Shown here piece by piece: positions 17,895 through 27,608 of a DNA stretch of 64,000 nt (position 1 is the first letter of the stretch; each line of letters opens with the position of its first letter). A program made the translations under genes and the position numbers. The notes under the pieces were generated by a model. The model did no database searches and was not told the origin of the DNA. It was given only the letters and a program-made list of their open reading frames with translations. The DNA comes from Shewanella dokdonensis (lineage in GTDB: Bacteria > Pseudomonadota > Gammaproteobacteria > Enterobacterales > Shewanellaceae): positions 3,410,001-3,474,000 of the forward strand of contig NZ_CP074572.1 of the NCBI RefSeq assembly GCF_018394335.1. The letters run 5' to 3'.

Positions 17895-20800
17895 ATGAAG
17901 GTTTACCAGTTTCATATCGATAACATGCATTGTGGTGGCTGTGCCCGTAAGCTTCAGGCGTTATTTGCTGATGAGACCGGGGTTAGCACAACAACAGATA
18001 TTGCCAGCAAGTCACTGACGCTGACCCTGACCGATGCGGCAACGCTCAGCGAAGAGCAGGCTCGGGCTCGTTTGCAACAGGCTGATTATCCAGCAAGTAC
18101 AGCCAGTGATTGGCACCATTTTAAGGTCGCTGATATGAATTGCGGCCACTGTGAAGCTTCGATTCGACAGGCGCTAGCCGACGCGGATGAAGTGACAGTG
18201 GACTTGTCCACTAAGCAGGTTTCGGTGCTGAGTCAGCAAGATGATGCATCATTGATGGGCTTGATAACCACGGCTGGATTTACGCCTGAGCCTTGGGCCG
18301 AAACCGCGGCAACTTGGCATGAGTTTAAGGTGCCGGATATGACCTGTGGTCACTGTGAAGCTACTATTCGTAAGGCGTTGGCGGATGCAGACGAAGTGCA
18401 GGTTGATCTGCAAACTAAAAAAGTGTCTGTTTTGAGTGCGCAAGAGACTCCGGCACTCATGGCTGTTATTGGTGAGGCGGGTTATTCCCCAGAACTGTGG
18501 CAAGCAGAAAATAGCACTAATTGGCATAGGTTTAAGGTGCCGGATATGACCTGTGGTCACTGCGAAGCCACTATTCGCAAGGCGTTGGCCGATGCAGATG
18601 AAGTGCAGGTCGATCTGCAAACCAAACAGGTTGCAGTGTTAAGTCAACAAGATGAGCAGCAACTATGCGCCAGTATTCAAGCCGCAGGCTATAGCCCCGA
18701 GCCTTGGTCTGCGATGGAGGACAACGCGCGCCCAAAATCTGAAGGAGCCACAGTAGTTGCTGCGGCTCCGCAGCCTGACGATAGCACAGTGGAAAAAGCC
18801 GCTGCCTCAGTTGCTCAGCCAGAATCGGCAACCGGGGTGTTGATGTTTGTGCCAGATATGAGCTGCGCCAGTTGCGTGGTGAAGATTGAAAAGGCTTTTG
18901 CCAACGCTGGCGTTGAAGCGCGGGTTAATCTGGCAGACAAGCAGGTGAGTGCGGCTAAGGGCGTGTCGGTTGCCGATGCGCAGCAGATCCTCGCCAGTGC
19001 TGGTTATCGTGGCGAGGTGGTTGAGAATGCTGCCAATGCGATGGCTGATAAAGCGGCTCACGATGCCAAGGAATATCGCACCAGGATCATCCAGTCAGCG
19101 GTGACATTGGCCGTTGGTATCCCGCTGATGTTGTGGGGCCTGACGGGCGGTGACATGACCGTTCACGGCGACAGTTCGCGCTGGGGATGGGGGTTGGTAT
19201 CGCTGTTGTGTTTGGTTTTGCTCATCAGTTGTGGTGGCCATTTTTATCAGGGCATGTGGCGCGCGCTAAAAGCTAAAAGTGCCAATATGGATACCTTGAT
19301 AGCGTTGGGAACCGGCTGCGCCTGGCTGTATTCTTCAGCGGTTGTGTTGTTTCCAGCTTGGTTTCCCGAAGGCACCCGCCACGTCTATTTTGAAGCCAGT
19401 GTGATGATCATCGGCTTGATAAACCTCGGCCATGCTTTGGAATTACGTGCACGTGGCAAAACCAGTGAAGCGGTACAAAAGTTGTTGGGTTTGCCAGGCC
19501 AATACGGCACTGCTGGTCACCGAAGAGGGTGATAAAACGGTACCTATCAATGAGCTGAAAATCGGCGATGTTCTCCGCTTACGCCCCGGCGATAGGGTGG
19601 CTCTGGACGGCGAAGTTATCAGTGGTGCGTCACTGTTGGACGAATCTATGTTGACTGGCGAGCCCATGCCTGTGAAGAAAAATCAGGGGATTTAGTGAGT
19701 GCCGGTACTATCAACGGTGACGGTTCACTCACTTACCGTGTGCTGGTGGGCCCTAAAGATACCCGGCTGGCAAAAATCATTGCCTTGGTGCAGGAAGCGC
19801 AGACCTCTAAAATGCCCATTGGTCGGCTGACCGACAAAATTGCCGGAGTGTTTGTGCCGGTAGTGGTTGCTATTGCGATATTGGCGGCGCTGGTTTGGTA
19901 TTTTGTCGGCCCGGCCCCGCAACTGTCACACGCGCTGGTAGTACTCACCAGCGTGCTGATCATCGCTTGTCCTTGTGCCTTAGGGTTAGCAACACCTATG
20001 TCAATCATGGTGGCCGTTGGCCGTGCGGCGCAGATGGGCGTGCTTATCAGAAACGGTGAAGCCTTGCAGACCGCCAGTAATGTCAGCTGTGTCGTACTAG
20101 ATAAAACCGGTACGGTCACCGAAGGTAAACCACAACTGGTGGCGATTCATGCAACCGATGCAGCAACGCTGTACGAAGCTGAGCTGATACAAGCGGTCGC
20201 CAGTCTAGAGCAACAATCGGGACATCCGTTGGCTCAGGCATTTCTGGCGGCGGCAAAAGCCAAAAATATCACAGTGGTTGAACCTCAACAGTTTACATAT
20301 CGCCAGGGGCAGGGGATTGTTGGCCAAATTAACCAGCAGCAATGGTTAGTCGGTAATAGCAAATTACTGGATGCCTTTAATGTCACTATTAGCCAGATTG
20401 CACAAGCGCAACTAGATGATGCTGCAAGCTTGGGGCAAACTCCCGTGTTGGCCGCGAAAGATGGCAAACTGTTGGCTATTCTGGCGATCAGTGATCCGCT
20501 GCGGGAAGATGCCAAGTCCGCACTGGCCGCATTACAGCAACAGGGTAAAAAACTGGTGTTGTTATCTGGTGATAATCAGCACACGGCTAATGCGGTAGCA
20601 AAACAACTGGGTATCACTCAGGTGATTGCCGGAGTGTTGCCAGATGAGAAACAGGCATGGGTGAAGAAATTACAACAGCAGGGTGAAGTGGTGGCTATGG
20701 TCGGCGATGGCATCAATGATGCGCCAGCCTTGGCTGCCGCCGATGTTGGGGTGGCACTGGGCACAGGTACAGAGGTCGCCATTGAAAGTGCCGATCTGAC

Positions 20801-21050
20801 ATTACTGACACCTCGTCTGGAAAATCTCGCACAGGCATTTGCCTTATCTAAAGCCACGCTGGGAAATATCAAACAAAACCTGTTTGGCGCTTTCATCTAT
20901 AACAGTTGTGGTATTCCAATTGCGGCCGGAGTGTTATATCCACTGTTTGGCGTGTTACTCAGCCCGGTGATTGCCGGAGCGGCAATGGCATTGTCATCCT
21001 TGACCGTGGTGACCAACGCCAATCGATTACGCCAGCAGAAATTGCAATAA
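17895..21050 (+). CDS. copA: copper-exporting P1B-type ATPase with five metal-binding domains, two frame breaks
   Basis: Cu(I) efflux ATPase of the inner membrane, about 1050 residues, longer than E. coli CopA (834, two MBDs). Five HMA domains are visible by their CxxC at about residues 13 (CGGC), 83, 151, 220 (all CGHC) and 324 (CASC). The core has the metal site IIACPCALGLATP, the phosphorylation motif DKTGTVTEGK, SGHPLAQAF and GDGINDAPALAAADVG. Two breaks occur. An extra C near 19494 should be dropped to read LLGLQANTALLV. A missing G in the run 19686-19689 restores NQGDLVSAGTING. Behind the CueR-type promoter; AGGAGAAGCAT precedes the ATG. Confidence 0.93.
18324..18633 (+). repeat. tandem near-identical HMA repeats in copA
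   Basis: The third and fourth metal-binding domains start at 18324 and 18531, a 207-base period. Over the first 32 codons the two copies encode identical residues, and the DNA differs at 7 third-codon positions only. The second domain (near 18118) is a more diverged copy. This indicates internal duplication with protein-level conservation. Confidence 0.85.
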
Positions 21051-21057
21051 TGGCCTT

Positions 21058-21092
21058 TAAGCCCACCACCTTCAGCCGTGGTGGGCTTATTT
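21058..21092 (+). terminator. copA terminator
   Basis: TAAGCCCACCAC (21058-21069) pairs perfectly with GTGGTGGGCTTA (21078-21089), followed by TTTGT. It starts 8 bases after the copA stop. Confidence 0.8.
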
Positions 21093-21221
21093 GTCAGACA
21101 AGTGTCATGGCACCGCGGTTGATAAATCCGCCGATGCTGTTTATAGTGACGCGCTTTATCCGCCAGCGTCGGTGCTGGCAGGATTTTTCATCCTTACAGC
21201 TACAAATTTGGAATTTCAGCC

Positions 21222-22813
21222 GTGATCACAACCGCGAATATCACCATGCAGTTTGGCGTAAAGCCGCTGTTTGAAAACATCTCCGTCAAGTTTGGTGACG
21301 GCAACCGCTATGGCCTGATCGGTGCCAATGGGTGCGGTAAGTCCACCTTCATGAAAATCCTTACTGGTGAACTGGAACCTACATCCGGCAATGTGTCATT
21401 GGATGCCAATGAACGCCTTGGCAAACTGAACCAAGATCAATTTGCTTATGAAGAGTTCAGTGTGATTGACACAGTGATCATGGGTCATAAAGAGCTGTGG
21501 CAAGTAAAGCAGGAGCGGGATCGCATCTATTCGTTACCTGAAATGAGCGAAGCCGATGGCATTAAGGTTGCTGAGCTGGAGATGGAATTTGCTGAAATGG
21601 ACGGCTACACCGCTGAGTCACGTGCCGGTGAACTGTTACTGGGGGTGGGCATTCCGTTAGAGCAGCATTTCGGCTTAATGAGTGCGGTGGCGCCGGGTTG
21701 GAAACTGCGAGTGTTGTTGGCGCAGGCACTGTTTGCCGACCCCGATATTCTGCTACTTGACGAACCCACTAACAACTTGGATATCGATACCATCCGTTGG
21801 TTGCAAGAAACACTGAACCAGCGTAATAGCACCATGATCATCATTTCCCACGACCGTTATTTCCTGAACTCCGTCTGTACTCATATGGCGGATTTGGACT
21901 ACGGTGAACTGCGGATTTATCCAGGCAACTATGATGAATACATGACCGCAGCTTCGCAGGCACGTGAGCGCTTGCTGGCAGAAAATGCTAAGAAAAAGCC
22001 CAGATTGCAGAACTACAAACCTTCGTTGCCCGCTTCTCAGCGAATGCTTCCAAGGCTAAGCAAGCCACATCGCGTGCGCGTCAAATCGATAAAATCAAGC
22101 TGGATGAAGTTAAGGCCTCTAGCCGTGTTAACCCTTATATCCGTTTTGAACAAGACAAGAAGCTGTTCCGCAATGCGTTGATTGTGGAAAAACTCAGTAA
22201 TGGTTATGACCATCCCTTGTTCAAAGACTTGAACCTGATTGCCGAAGTGGGTGAACGCATTGCTATTTTGGGTGAAAACGGTGCTGGTAAGACAACGTTG
22301 GTGCGTACTTTAATTCATGATTTGCCACAAAAAGCGGGCACGATTCAGTGGTCAGAAAACAGTAGCATTGGCTATTACGCCCAAGATCATGCCGATGATT
22401 TCGAAAACGAGATGAATCTGTTTGACTGGATGAGCCAGTGGCGCCGTGAAGGTGACGATGATCAGGCGGTGCGGGCAGTCTTGGGGCGTATGCTGTTCAG
22501 TGCTGATGATATTAAAAAGTCCGTCAAAGTGCTGTCTGGTGGCGAACAGGGTCGTATGCTGTTTGGCAAACTGATGCTACAGAAACCTAATATCCTGGTG
22601 ATGGACGAACCGACTAACCATCTAGATATGGAGTCGATTGAATCCCTCAATAATGCGCTGGAAATGTACGAAGGAACCTTGTTTTTCGTGTCTCACGATC
22701 GCGCGTTTGTATCGTCACTGGCGAATCGGATCATTGAAATCTCTGCCCGTGGCTTGACCGATTTTAAAGGCAGTTACGATGATTTCCTGGCCAGCAAAGG
22801 TATTGAAGGCTGA
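21222..22813 (+). CDS. ybiT: ABC-F family ATPase YbiT, frame break
   Basis: Duplicated ATP-binding cassette protein of the ABC-F group, soluble and ribosome-associated; about 531 residues, very close to E. coli YbiT. The first domain has [13 protein letters not shown], the unusual signature [18 protein letters not shown] shared with YbiT, and [11 protein letters not shown]. The second has [19 protein letters not shown] and MDEPTNHLD. The linker frame breaks at the A-run 21993-21997; a sixth A restores [14 protein letters not shown]. The start is GTG 21222. YbiT is thought to act on translating ribosomes; its precise role is unsettled. Confidence 0.93.
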
Positions 22814-22829
22814 AATAATGGATGTCAGT

Positions 22830-22856
22830 AAAAAAGCCCGCTAAGCGGGCTTTTTT
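22830..22856. terminator. bidirectional terminator between ybiT and the ArsA-like gene
   Basis: AAAAAAGCCCGC pairs with GCGGGCTTTTTT around TAA. A and T tracts on both flanks serve the two converging genes. Confidence 0.88.
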
Positions 22857-22871
22857 GATCCTTGTCGGAGA

Positions 22872-23878
22872 CTAGAGCCCCGTGGCGGCCAATCTTTGCG
22901 CCATGGCTTCGAGCCCGTTAAGGCCTTCAATATCGGTGGGCTGTAGCTGTAATCTGAATAAGGGTAATTGCTTGAAACGCTGCTCTATTTCTTGCAGATG
23001 TTTGCATTCCTGAGCACGTCTTTGCGCCAGAAAACTCCCATCAGCACTGTCAGGTAAAATTCGATTGATCACCAAGCCAGCTAGCGGTAGTTTTTCTGCC
23101 AATAGACTATCCACTGCGCGGCTGGTTTCGAGAATCGGGAGTTTCTCCGGTGTTAACACAAACAGCAGTGCAGTACGCTGTTTATCTTGCAGAATTTCCC
23201 GGGTCCGTTGTAGCAGTCGTTGCCTAGTTAGCAGTGTCTCCGCAATGGCTTTGTTGCGCGGATCCATGCCCGCTGTGGCATGTTCGGTCGGGTCATCAAA
23301 CGGATTATCAATATCACGGCCAGCTTTCGGCGTCAGATGATCCAGCACTGAGCCGAGTTTTTCCGAGCGCTCATTGGCTTTCAACAGACCTTGTGTCCAG
23401 GCCGCCATGGCTTCTGGCAAACTCAACAGCCGTAGCGTATGTCCTGTCGGTGCTGTATCAAAAATGACTAAGTCATATTGTTGCTGCCCCAACTCAATAG
23501 TGTGGGCAATCCGCTCCAATAACGCGGCTTCTTGCGCGCCCGGTGATTGGCGGGTCAGCCGCATCTGCCGTTCGATTTCGCTATACATCTCTGGTCGGGT
23601 GAAGCGTTTCAGTTGGCTGGTGACCTGCGCTAAATGCTGCTGCACTTCATGATCAGGATCGATTTCAAGGGCATCCAGATTGGGAGCCATGCGGGTGATG
23701 CTATCACCGATCGAGCGGGCAAAGGCATCTGAGAGACTGTGCGCCGGATCGGTAGAGACCAGCAGTACTTTTTATTGCGGCTGGCAGCCAGCAACGCCAA
23801 AGCAGAAGACACAGTTGTTTTGCCCACGCCACCTTTACCACCCACCCAGATGACTTGTTTATCGGTTAGAACGTCCAT
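22872..23878 (-). CDS. ArsA/Get3-like ATPase, frame break
   Basis: Deviant-Walker P-loop ATPase of about 335 residues. The N-terminus has VIWVGGKGGVGKTTVSSALA (with the signature second Lys), then VSTDPAHSLSDAF, and later DTAPTGHTLRLLSLPEAM, the Switch-type motifs of ArsA/Get3. The frame breaks in a five-A run on the coding strand (plus strand T-run 23769-23773); one more A gives NKKVLLVSTDPAHS. No arsB or arsR is nearby. It is last in a minus-strand operon behind a CstA transporter and a small Cys-Cys protein, so arsenite pumping is unlikely and a targeting or assembly role is possible. Confidence 0.85.
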
Positions 23879-23897
23879 TTAGCGGTACCACCGTTCT

Positions 23898-24170
23898 TTA
23901 ACAGCACTTGAACTGGTCAAGCGGCGAGTGAGGCATGCCCATACGCAGATGCCAGTCGTGGAATTTCTCCAACATGATGGGCTGCAACTCCAGCGTGTAA
24001 TAACTAGCCGGATTTGGCACGCCCATCATTTCAGAGAAAATTAACAACATGAAAAGATCGTCCTGATCCCGCCTGGCACGTGCAATTGCCGAGCGGAAAG
24101 GCGCATTGTAGGCTTCTTCTGCTATCTGACTGACATCGCGGAGTAGCCGACGGATCTTTTCTAGTTTCAT
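23898..24170 (-). CDS. small protein ending in Cys-Cys (cory-CC-star type)
   Basis: A 90-residue soluble protein with a charged helical N-terminus ([20 protein letters not shown]), a conserved-looking centre (FSEMMGVPNPASYYTLELQ), HDWHLRMGMPHSPLDQF and the terminal KCC just before the stop. I recall small proteins annotated cory-CC-star, named for this C-terminal Cys-Cys, beside cstA; I could not verify this. Its ATG overlaps the cstA stop (TAATG), which implies translational coupling. The two terminal Cys suggest metal or redox chemistry, perhaps with the ArsA-like ATPase encoded next. Confidence 0.75.
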   Translation of the reverse strand: MKLEKIRRLLRDVSQIAEEAYNAPFRSAIARARRDQDDLFMLLIFSEMMGVPNPASYYTLELQPIMLEKFHDWHLRMGMPHSPLDQFKCC

Positions 24171-25848
24171 TATTCACCTTCAGTGGCAGCGTTACGCTCT
24201 TTGATAGTTTTGCTGAGTGTGGCCACACATTCCAGTGTAATAACAATGGCGGCAATCAACACCACCAGATCCAGCGTAAACAGGAACCAATCAGCCTTGA
24301 TGTAGAAGCCTTTGAGCTGGATCACCAGACCGGAAATGGTCATGACCAACAGGAATGCCAAAGGTGCCAGTGTGTAGATCATTGGCCGCCCCAACTTCAC
24401 CAACATGACAGTGATCACCAGCAGTGTCAGTCCGCCAAGTAACTGGTTAGTGGTACCAAACAATGGCCAAATCAACAGCCCGCCCGCACCATCGCCACCC
24501 GCGCCAAAGGCCAGTAGCAGACAGGAACCCACCGCCAAGAAGGTTGCGATAGAACCTTTGTTCATCCAACTGATGTTATAGATGGCACCCCATTCCTGGA
24601 AGATATAACGTTGCAGACGCAAGCCAGTATCCATAGTGGTACCCGCGAACAGCACTACCATTACGGTCAACAGGGTTTGTGCCATGGTTTCATCCAGGCC
24701 CAGACCCGACTCTAGAATGTTGGCTCCGCCGCGAATGAAAGCGCCAACACCGCCTTGACCAAAGGAGTGGTAGATATTCTGCCAATCAGCCAAAGTGGCA
24801 AAACCTGCGGTAGAGGCAATGATAGCGGCCAATGCCAGCGAACCTTCACCTACTGCACCGAAATAACCCACAAAACGCAGATCGGGTTCCTTATCTAACT
24901 GTTTGGACGTGGTACCACTGGCCACGAGTCCGTGGAAACCGGAAATGGCACCACAGGCAATGGTTACAAACAACAGCGGTACCAGTGATGGTGTGCCTTC
25001 TGGTACATTGCTGTTGAACGCCGGAGCAACAATATCAGGGCCAGAGATAATCACGGCACCATACAGTAGGCCCAGACCAATGAATAGCTGAATACCATTG
25101 ATGTAATCACGTGGTTGCAGCAGCATCCACACTGGCAACAAGGAGGCGATAGCGGCATAAACGAACAGCAGAATAATCCAGGTTTCGTTATCGGTCAGCG
25201 GCCCGACCATTTCCGGTAAGGAGATTGGCATCATGGGGCCGACGTAGATCATTGCGTACAAGGCAATCACACCGACAATCGACACCACCAGTAAGTTGAT
25301 AAGTTTTCGGTAGATTAACTGACCCACAACCAAGGCTACGGCAATGGCACCCCACACCGGGATGGTGGCACTGGGGAAATTAATCAGTTGCTTGGCAATT
25401 ACCACGGCAAATACTGCGTTAACCATCAGCAATACCAAGAAAATAACCACCATGAAGATAGACCGGGCGCGAGAGCCAATAACATCGCCAGTCACTGCGC
25501 CAATGGACTTGGCTTTATTGCGGTTACTGGCCCAGATAGCACCGGCATCATGAACGCCAGCAAAGAAAATGGTGCCGATGGTCACCCACAAAAGGCGGGC
25601 ACCCAGCCCCAGATCACCGCAATGGCTGGGCCAATAATCGGTGCCGCACCTGCGACTGAGGTAAAATGGTGTCCCCACAACACGTACTTATTGGTGGGCA
25701 CATAGTCCACACCATCCTGCATTGCATGGGCGGGTGTGACGAAGTTGGGATCAACCTTAAAGATTTTCTCACAGATGAACTTAGAGTAGACGAAATAGCC
25801 AAGCGCCATCGCCCCCAACCCCATTAACATCAAAAAGATAGCATTCAT
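24170..25848 (-). CDS. cstA: CstA family carbon-starvation transporter, frame break
   Basis: Polytopic inner-membrane transporter of about 560 residues, shorter than E. coli CstA (701). The family signature [20 protein letters not shown] is near the N-terminus, followed by [15 protein letters not shown] and [16 protein letters not shown]. CstA proteins take up pyruvate or peptides under starvation; substrate here is inferred. The frame breaks near plus-strand 25594; one more base in the C-run joins [16 protein letters not shown]. First gene of a three-gene operon with the Cys-Cys protein and the ArsA-like ATPase. Confidence 0.9.
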
Positions 25849-26013
25849 GCATCACCTCTGGTGTGTAATTGTAAATGTAACTTATTGATGTTAATGGATA
25901 CCACTTTTGGCTAATATCCGACCATTGTCTAAGTTGAAACGCTTTGGTAACAATTCACAAACATTGAGTGACAGTTATGTATGCCCCGTGTGGCCAAAAT
26001 AGGTTGGCGCATT

Positions 26014-26829
26014 TTAGTGGCAGACTTCGACTTCATAGCCAGTGAACTTACGGATATTGATAACGCCGGTATCAAATAGCAGGTATTGTCCTTTAATCCC
26101 CAGTAAGGTGCCGCCAATAGTGGCCGTCTTATCAAAATTCAGAGAGTTAATCTTGGTGGGATACTGGAGCACTGGGTAGTGGATTTGCGTGGTGGCAATG
26201 GTCAGCGGCTCAATAATAAATTGCTTGGTGTCATCAAGCTCATGCAGTCGGTCTTGGATTTGTGGTAACAATGATTTGGCGGCCGCGGGGAGATCCAATG
26301 CCTCGTTATCGCCTTTTAACATCGCTTGCCAATTGGTTTTGTCGGCAATCAATTGCGCCAGCGTAACTTCAATCAGCCCAGACAGATAACGGGAGTTCAC
26401 GCGAAACAACGGCATCCCTTGAGTGGCACCTTGATCCAACCAGCGGGTGGGTAACTGTGTGTGACGGGTAATACCTACTTTGATCCCTGAGGTATTTGCC
26501 AGATACACAAAATGAGGCACAAAGCAGTGCTCAAGCCCCCATTGCGGTTCGCGGCAGGTGCCTTGGGCAAAATGGCAGGTTTCCGGCTTCATGATACACA
26601 TGTCACAACTGGCGAGTTTCTGCATGCACACAAAACAGTGGCCCTGGGCATAACTTTTCTTGGTCGGTTTGCCGCAATGACAACAGAGAATACGACCGGT
26701 GAAGATTAAGCTGAGGGGGCTTCCTATGCGTGGATTTAACGGCAGTTGCTGTTGTCCAACGCGAAGTGAATATTGCGCTACGCCGTTGTCATCCAGACTA
26801 ACGGCCATTTTATCCAGCGTTCCTAACAT
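26014..26829 (-). CDS. DUF2797 family zinc-ribbon-like protein
   Basis: A 271-residue protein of the DUF2797 type, function unknown. The N-terminal half contains a dense Cys/His array (ILCCHCGKPTKK, CFVCMQKLASCDMCIMKPET, CHFAQGTCREPQ) that looks like one or two zinc sites. The following FVYLANTSGIKVGITR resembles the core of GIY-YIG nuclease domains. The ribosome binding site before the ATG at 26829 is weak; an ATG at 26808 is an alternative. It is co-directional with cstA but separated by 165 bases, so probably a separate unit. Confidence 0.75.
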   Translation of the reverse strand: MLGTLDKMAVSLDDNGVAQYSLRVGQQQLPLNPRIGSPLSLIFTGRILCCHCGKPTKKSYAQGHCFVCMQKLASCDMCIMKPETCHFAQGTCREPQWGLEHCFVPHFVYLANTSGIKVGITRHTQLPTRWLDQGATQGMPLFRVNSRYLSGLIEVTLAQLIADKTNWQAMLKGDNEALDLPAAAKSLLPQIQDRLHELDDTKQFIIEPLTIATTQIHYPVLQYPTKINSLNFDKTATIGGTLLGIKGQYLLFDTGVINIRKFTGYEVEVCH

Positions 26830-26915
26830 AATGAATTAACGTTTTAAGTGATTTTTCAGCAGTGTAGCAGTTTGCTAGTGCTAACACTGACCGAAATTTT
26901 CGATGGGCTACGCCG

Positions 26916-27419
26916 CTAACGACTGCGCACTTTATCAATTACCACATCATCACCAATTTCATAGAGTGCCTCTGTCAGCAGCTCCTCTTGATGCGGATCA
27001 CTCAGCCCCAGACTGATAGTGGCGCGAAACAAGGCAATGCCGGTGTGGCTGGCACTTTCATATTTACTGCTGAAGCGTTCAATGTTGATCCCGAGGCTGT
27101 TGAGTTTGTTCGAGATCTCTTTTACCAATCCGGGACGATCATACGCCACCAGATTGTAAGTCAAGCGCCGCCGTGGCGGGTTAAATTGGGCGGCAGGTGA
27201 CGATGTCATGGTCAGTCCGTCGATGCATTCCAGTGAATCTTGCAATGCGTCCCAGTGCTGTTCATCAATTTCTAACAACAGGATGGCGGCGAATATGCCA
27301 TCTATGTGGCGTAACTCGGAATCAAGCCAGTTACCACTGTGATGGCTGACGGCATTGGCGATCTGTTCGACCAATCCTTTGCGGTCAGGAACCTGTAAGG
27401 TGATGAGATATCGGCGCAT
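26916..27419 (-). CDS. gcvR: GcvR-like ACT domain regulator
   Basis: A 167-residue protein with two ACT domains: MRRYLITLQVPDRKGLVEQI (about 1-75) and NLVAYDRPGLVKEISNKLNS (about 90-165). This matches GcvR, the glycine-sensing partner of GcvA that controls the glycine cleavage system. Some gammaproteobacterial relatives are only called ACT proteins, so the exact role is less sure. ATG 27419 has CAGGAG upstream; the frame is open for 53 more codons without family similarity. Divergent from pstC. Confidence 0.8.
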   Translation of the reverse strand: MRRYLITLQVPDRKGLVEQIANAVSHHSGNWLDSELRHIDGIFAAILLLEIDEQHWDALQDSLECIDGLTMTSSPAAQFNPPRRRLTYNLVAYDRPGLVKEISNKLNSLGINIERFSSKYESASHTGIALFRATISLGLSDPHQEELLTEALYEIGDDVVIDKVRSR

Positions 27420-27466
27420 ATTGGGACGGCTCCTGTATGCTGTTAAAAACAGACGGTGTAACATTA

Positions 27467-27489
27467 CTGTCATTTTTGCGTCATATAAT
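27467..27489 (+). promoter_or_regulatory. PHO-box-like element and -10 upstream of pstC
   Basis: Direct repeats CTGTCAT (27467-27473) and GCGTCAT (27478-27484) with an 11-base period match the PhoB box (CTGTCAT, four AT-rich bases, repeat). A perfect TATAAT follows at 27484-27489. The direct contact of box and -10 is closer than in typical Pho promoters. It lies about 120 bases upstream of pstC. Confidence 0.6.
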
Positions 27490-27608
27490 CCGGAAAATGC
27501 CACCCAAGTGGAAGTTAACCGGTTTCGCTGGCAGTAATTTGCAGATAATGACTGCCGGGCTGACACTAATAGTGACACGCCTTATAGATTAAATAATAGA
27601 GGTTTTCG

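Noticed and set aside
22872..23878. Arsenite efflux ATPase ArsA
   Set aside because: No arsB, arsR, arsD or arsC nearby, and the operon partners are CstA and a Cys-Cys protein; called only ArsA/Get3-like.
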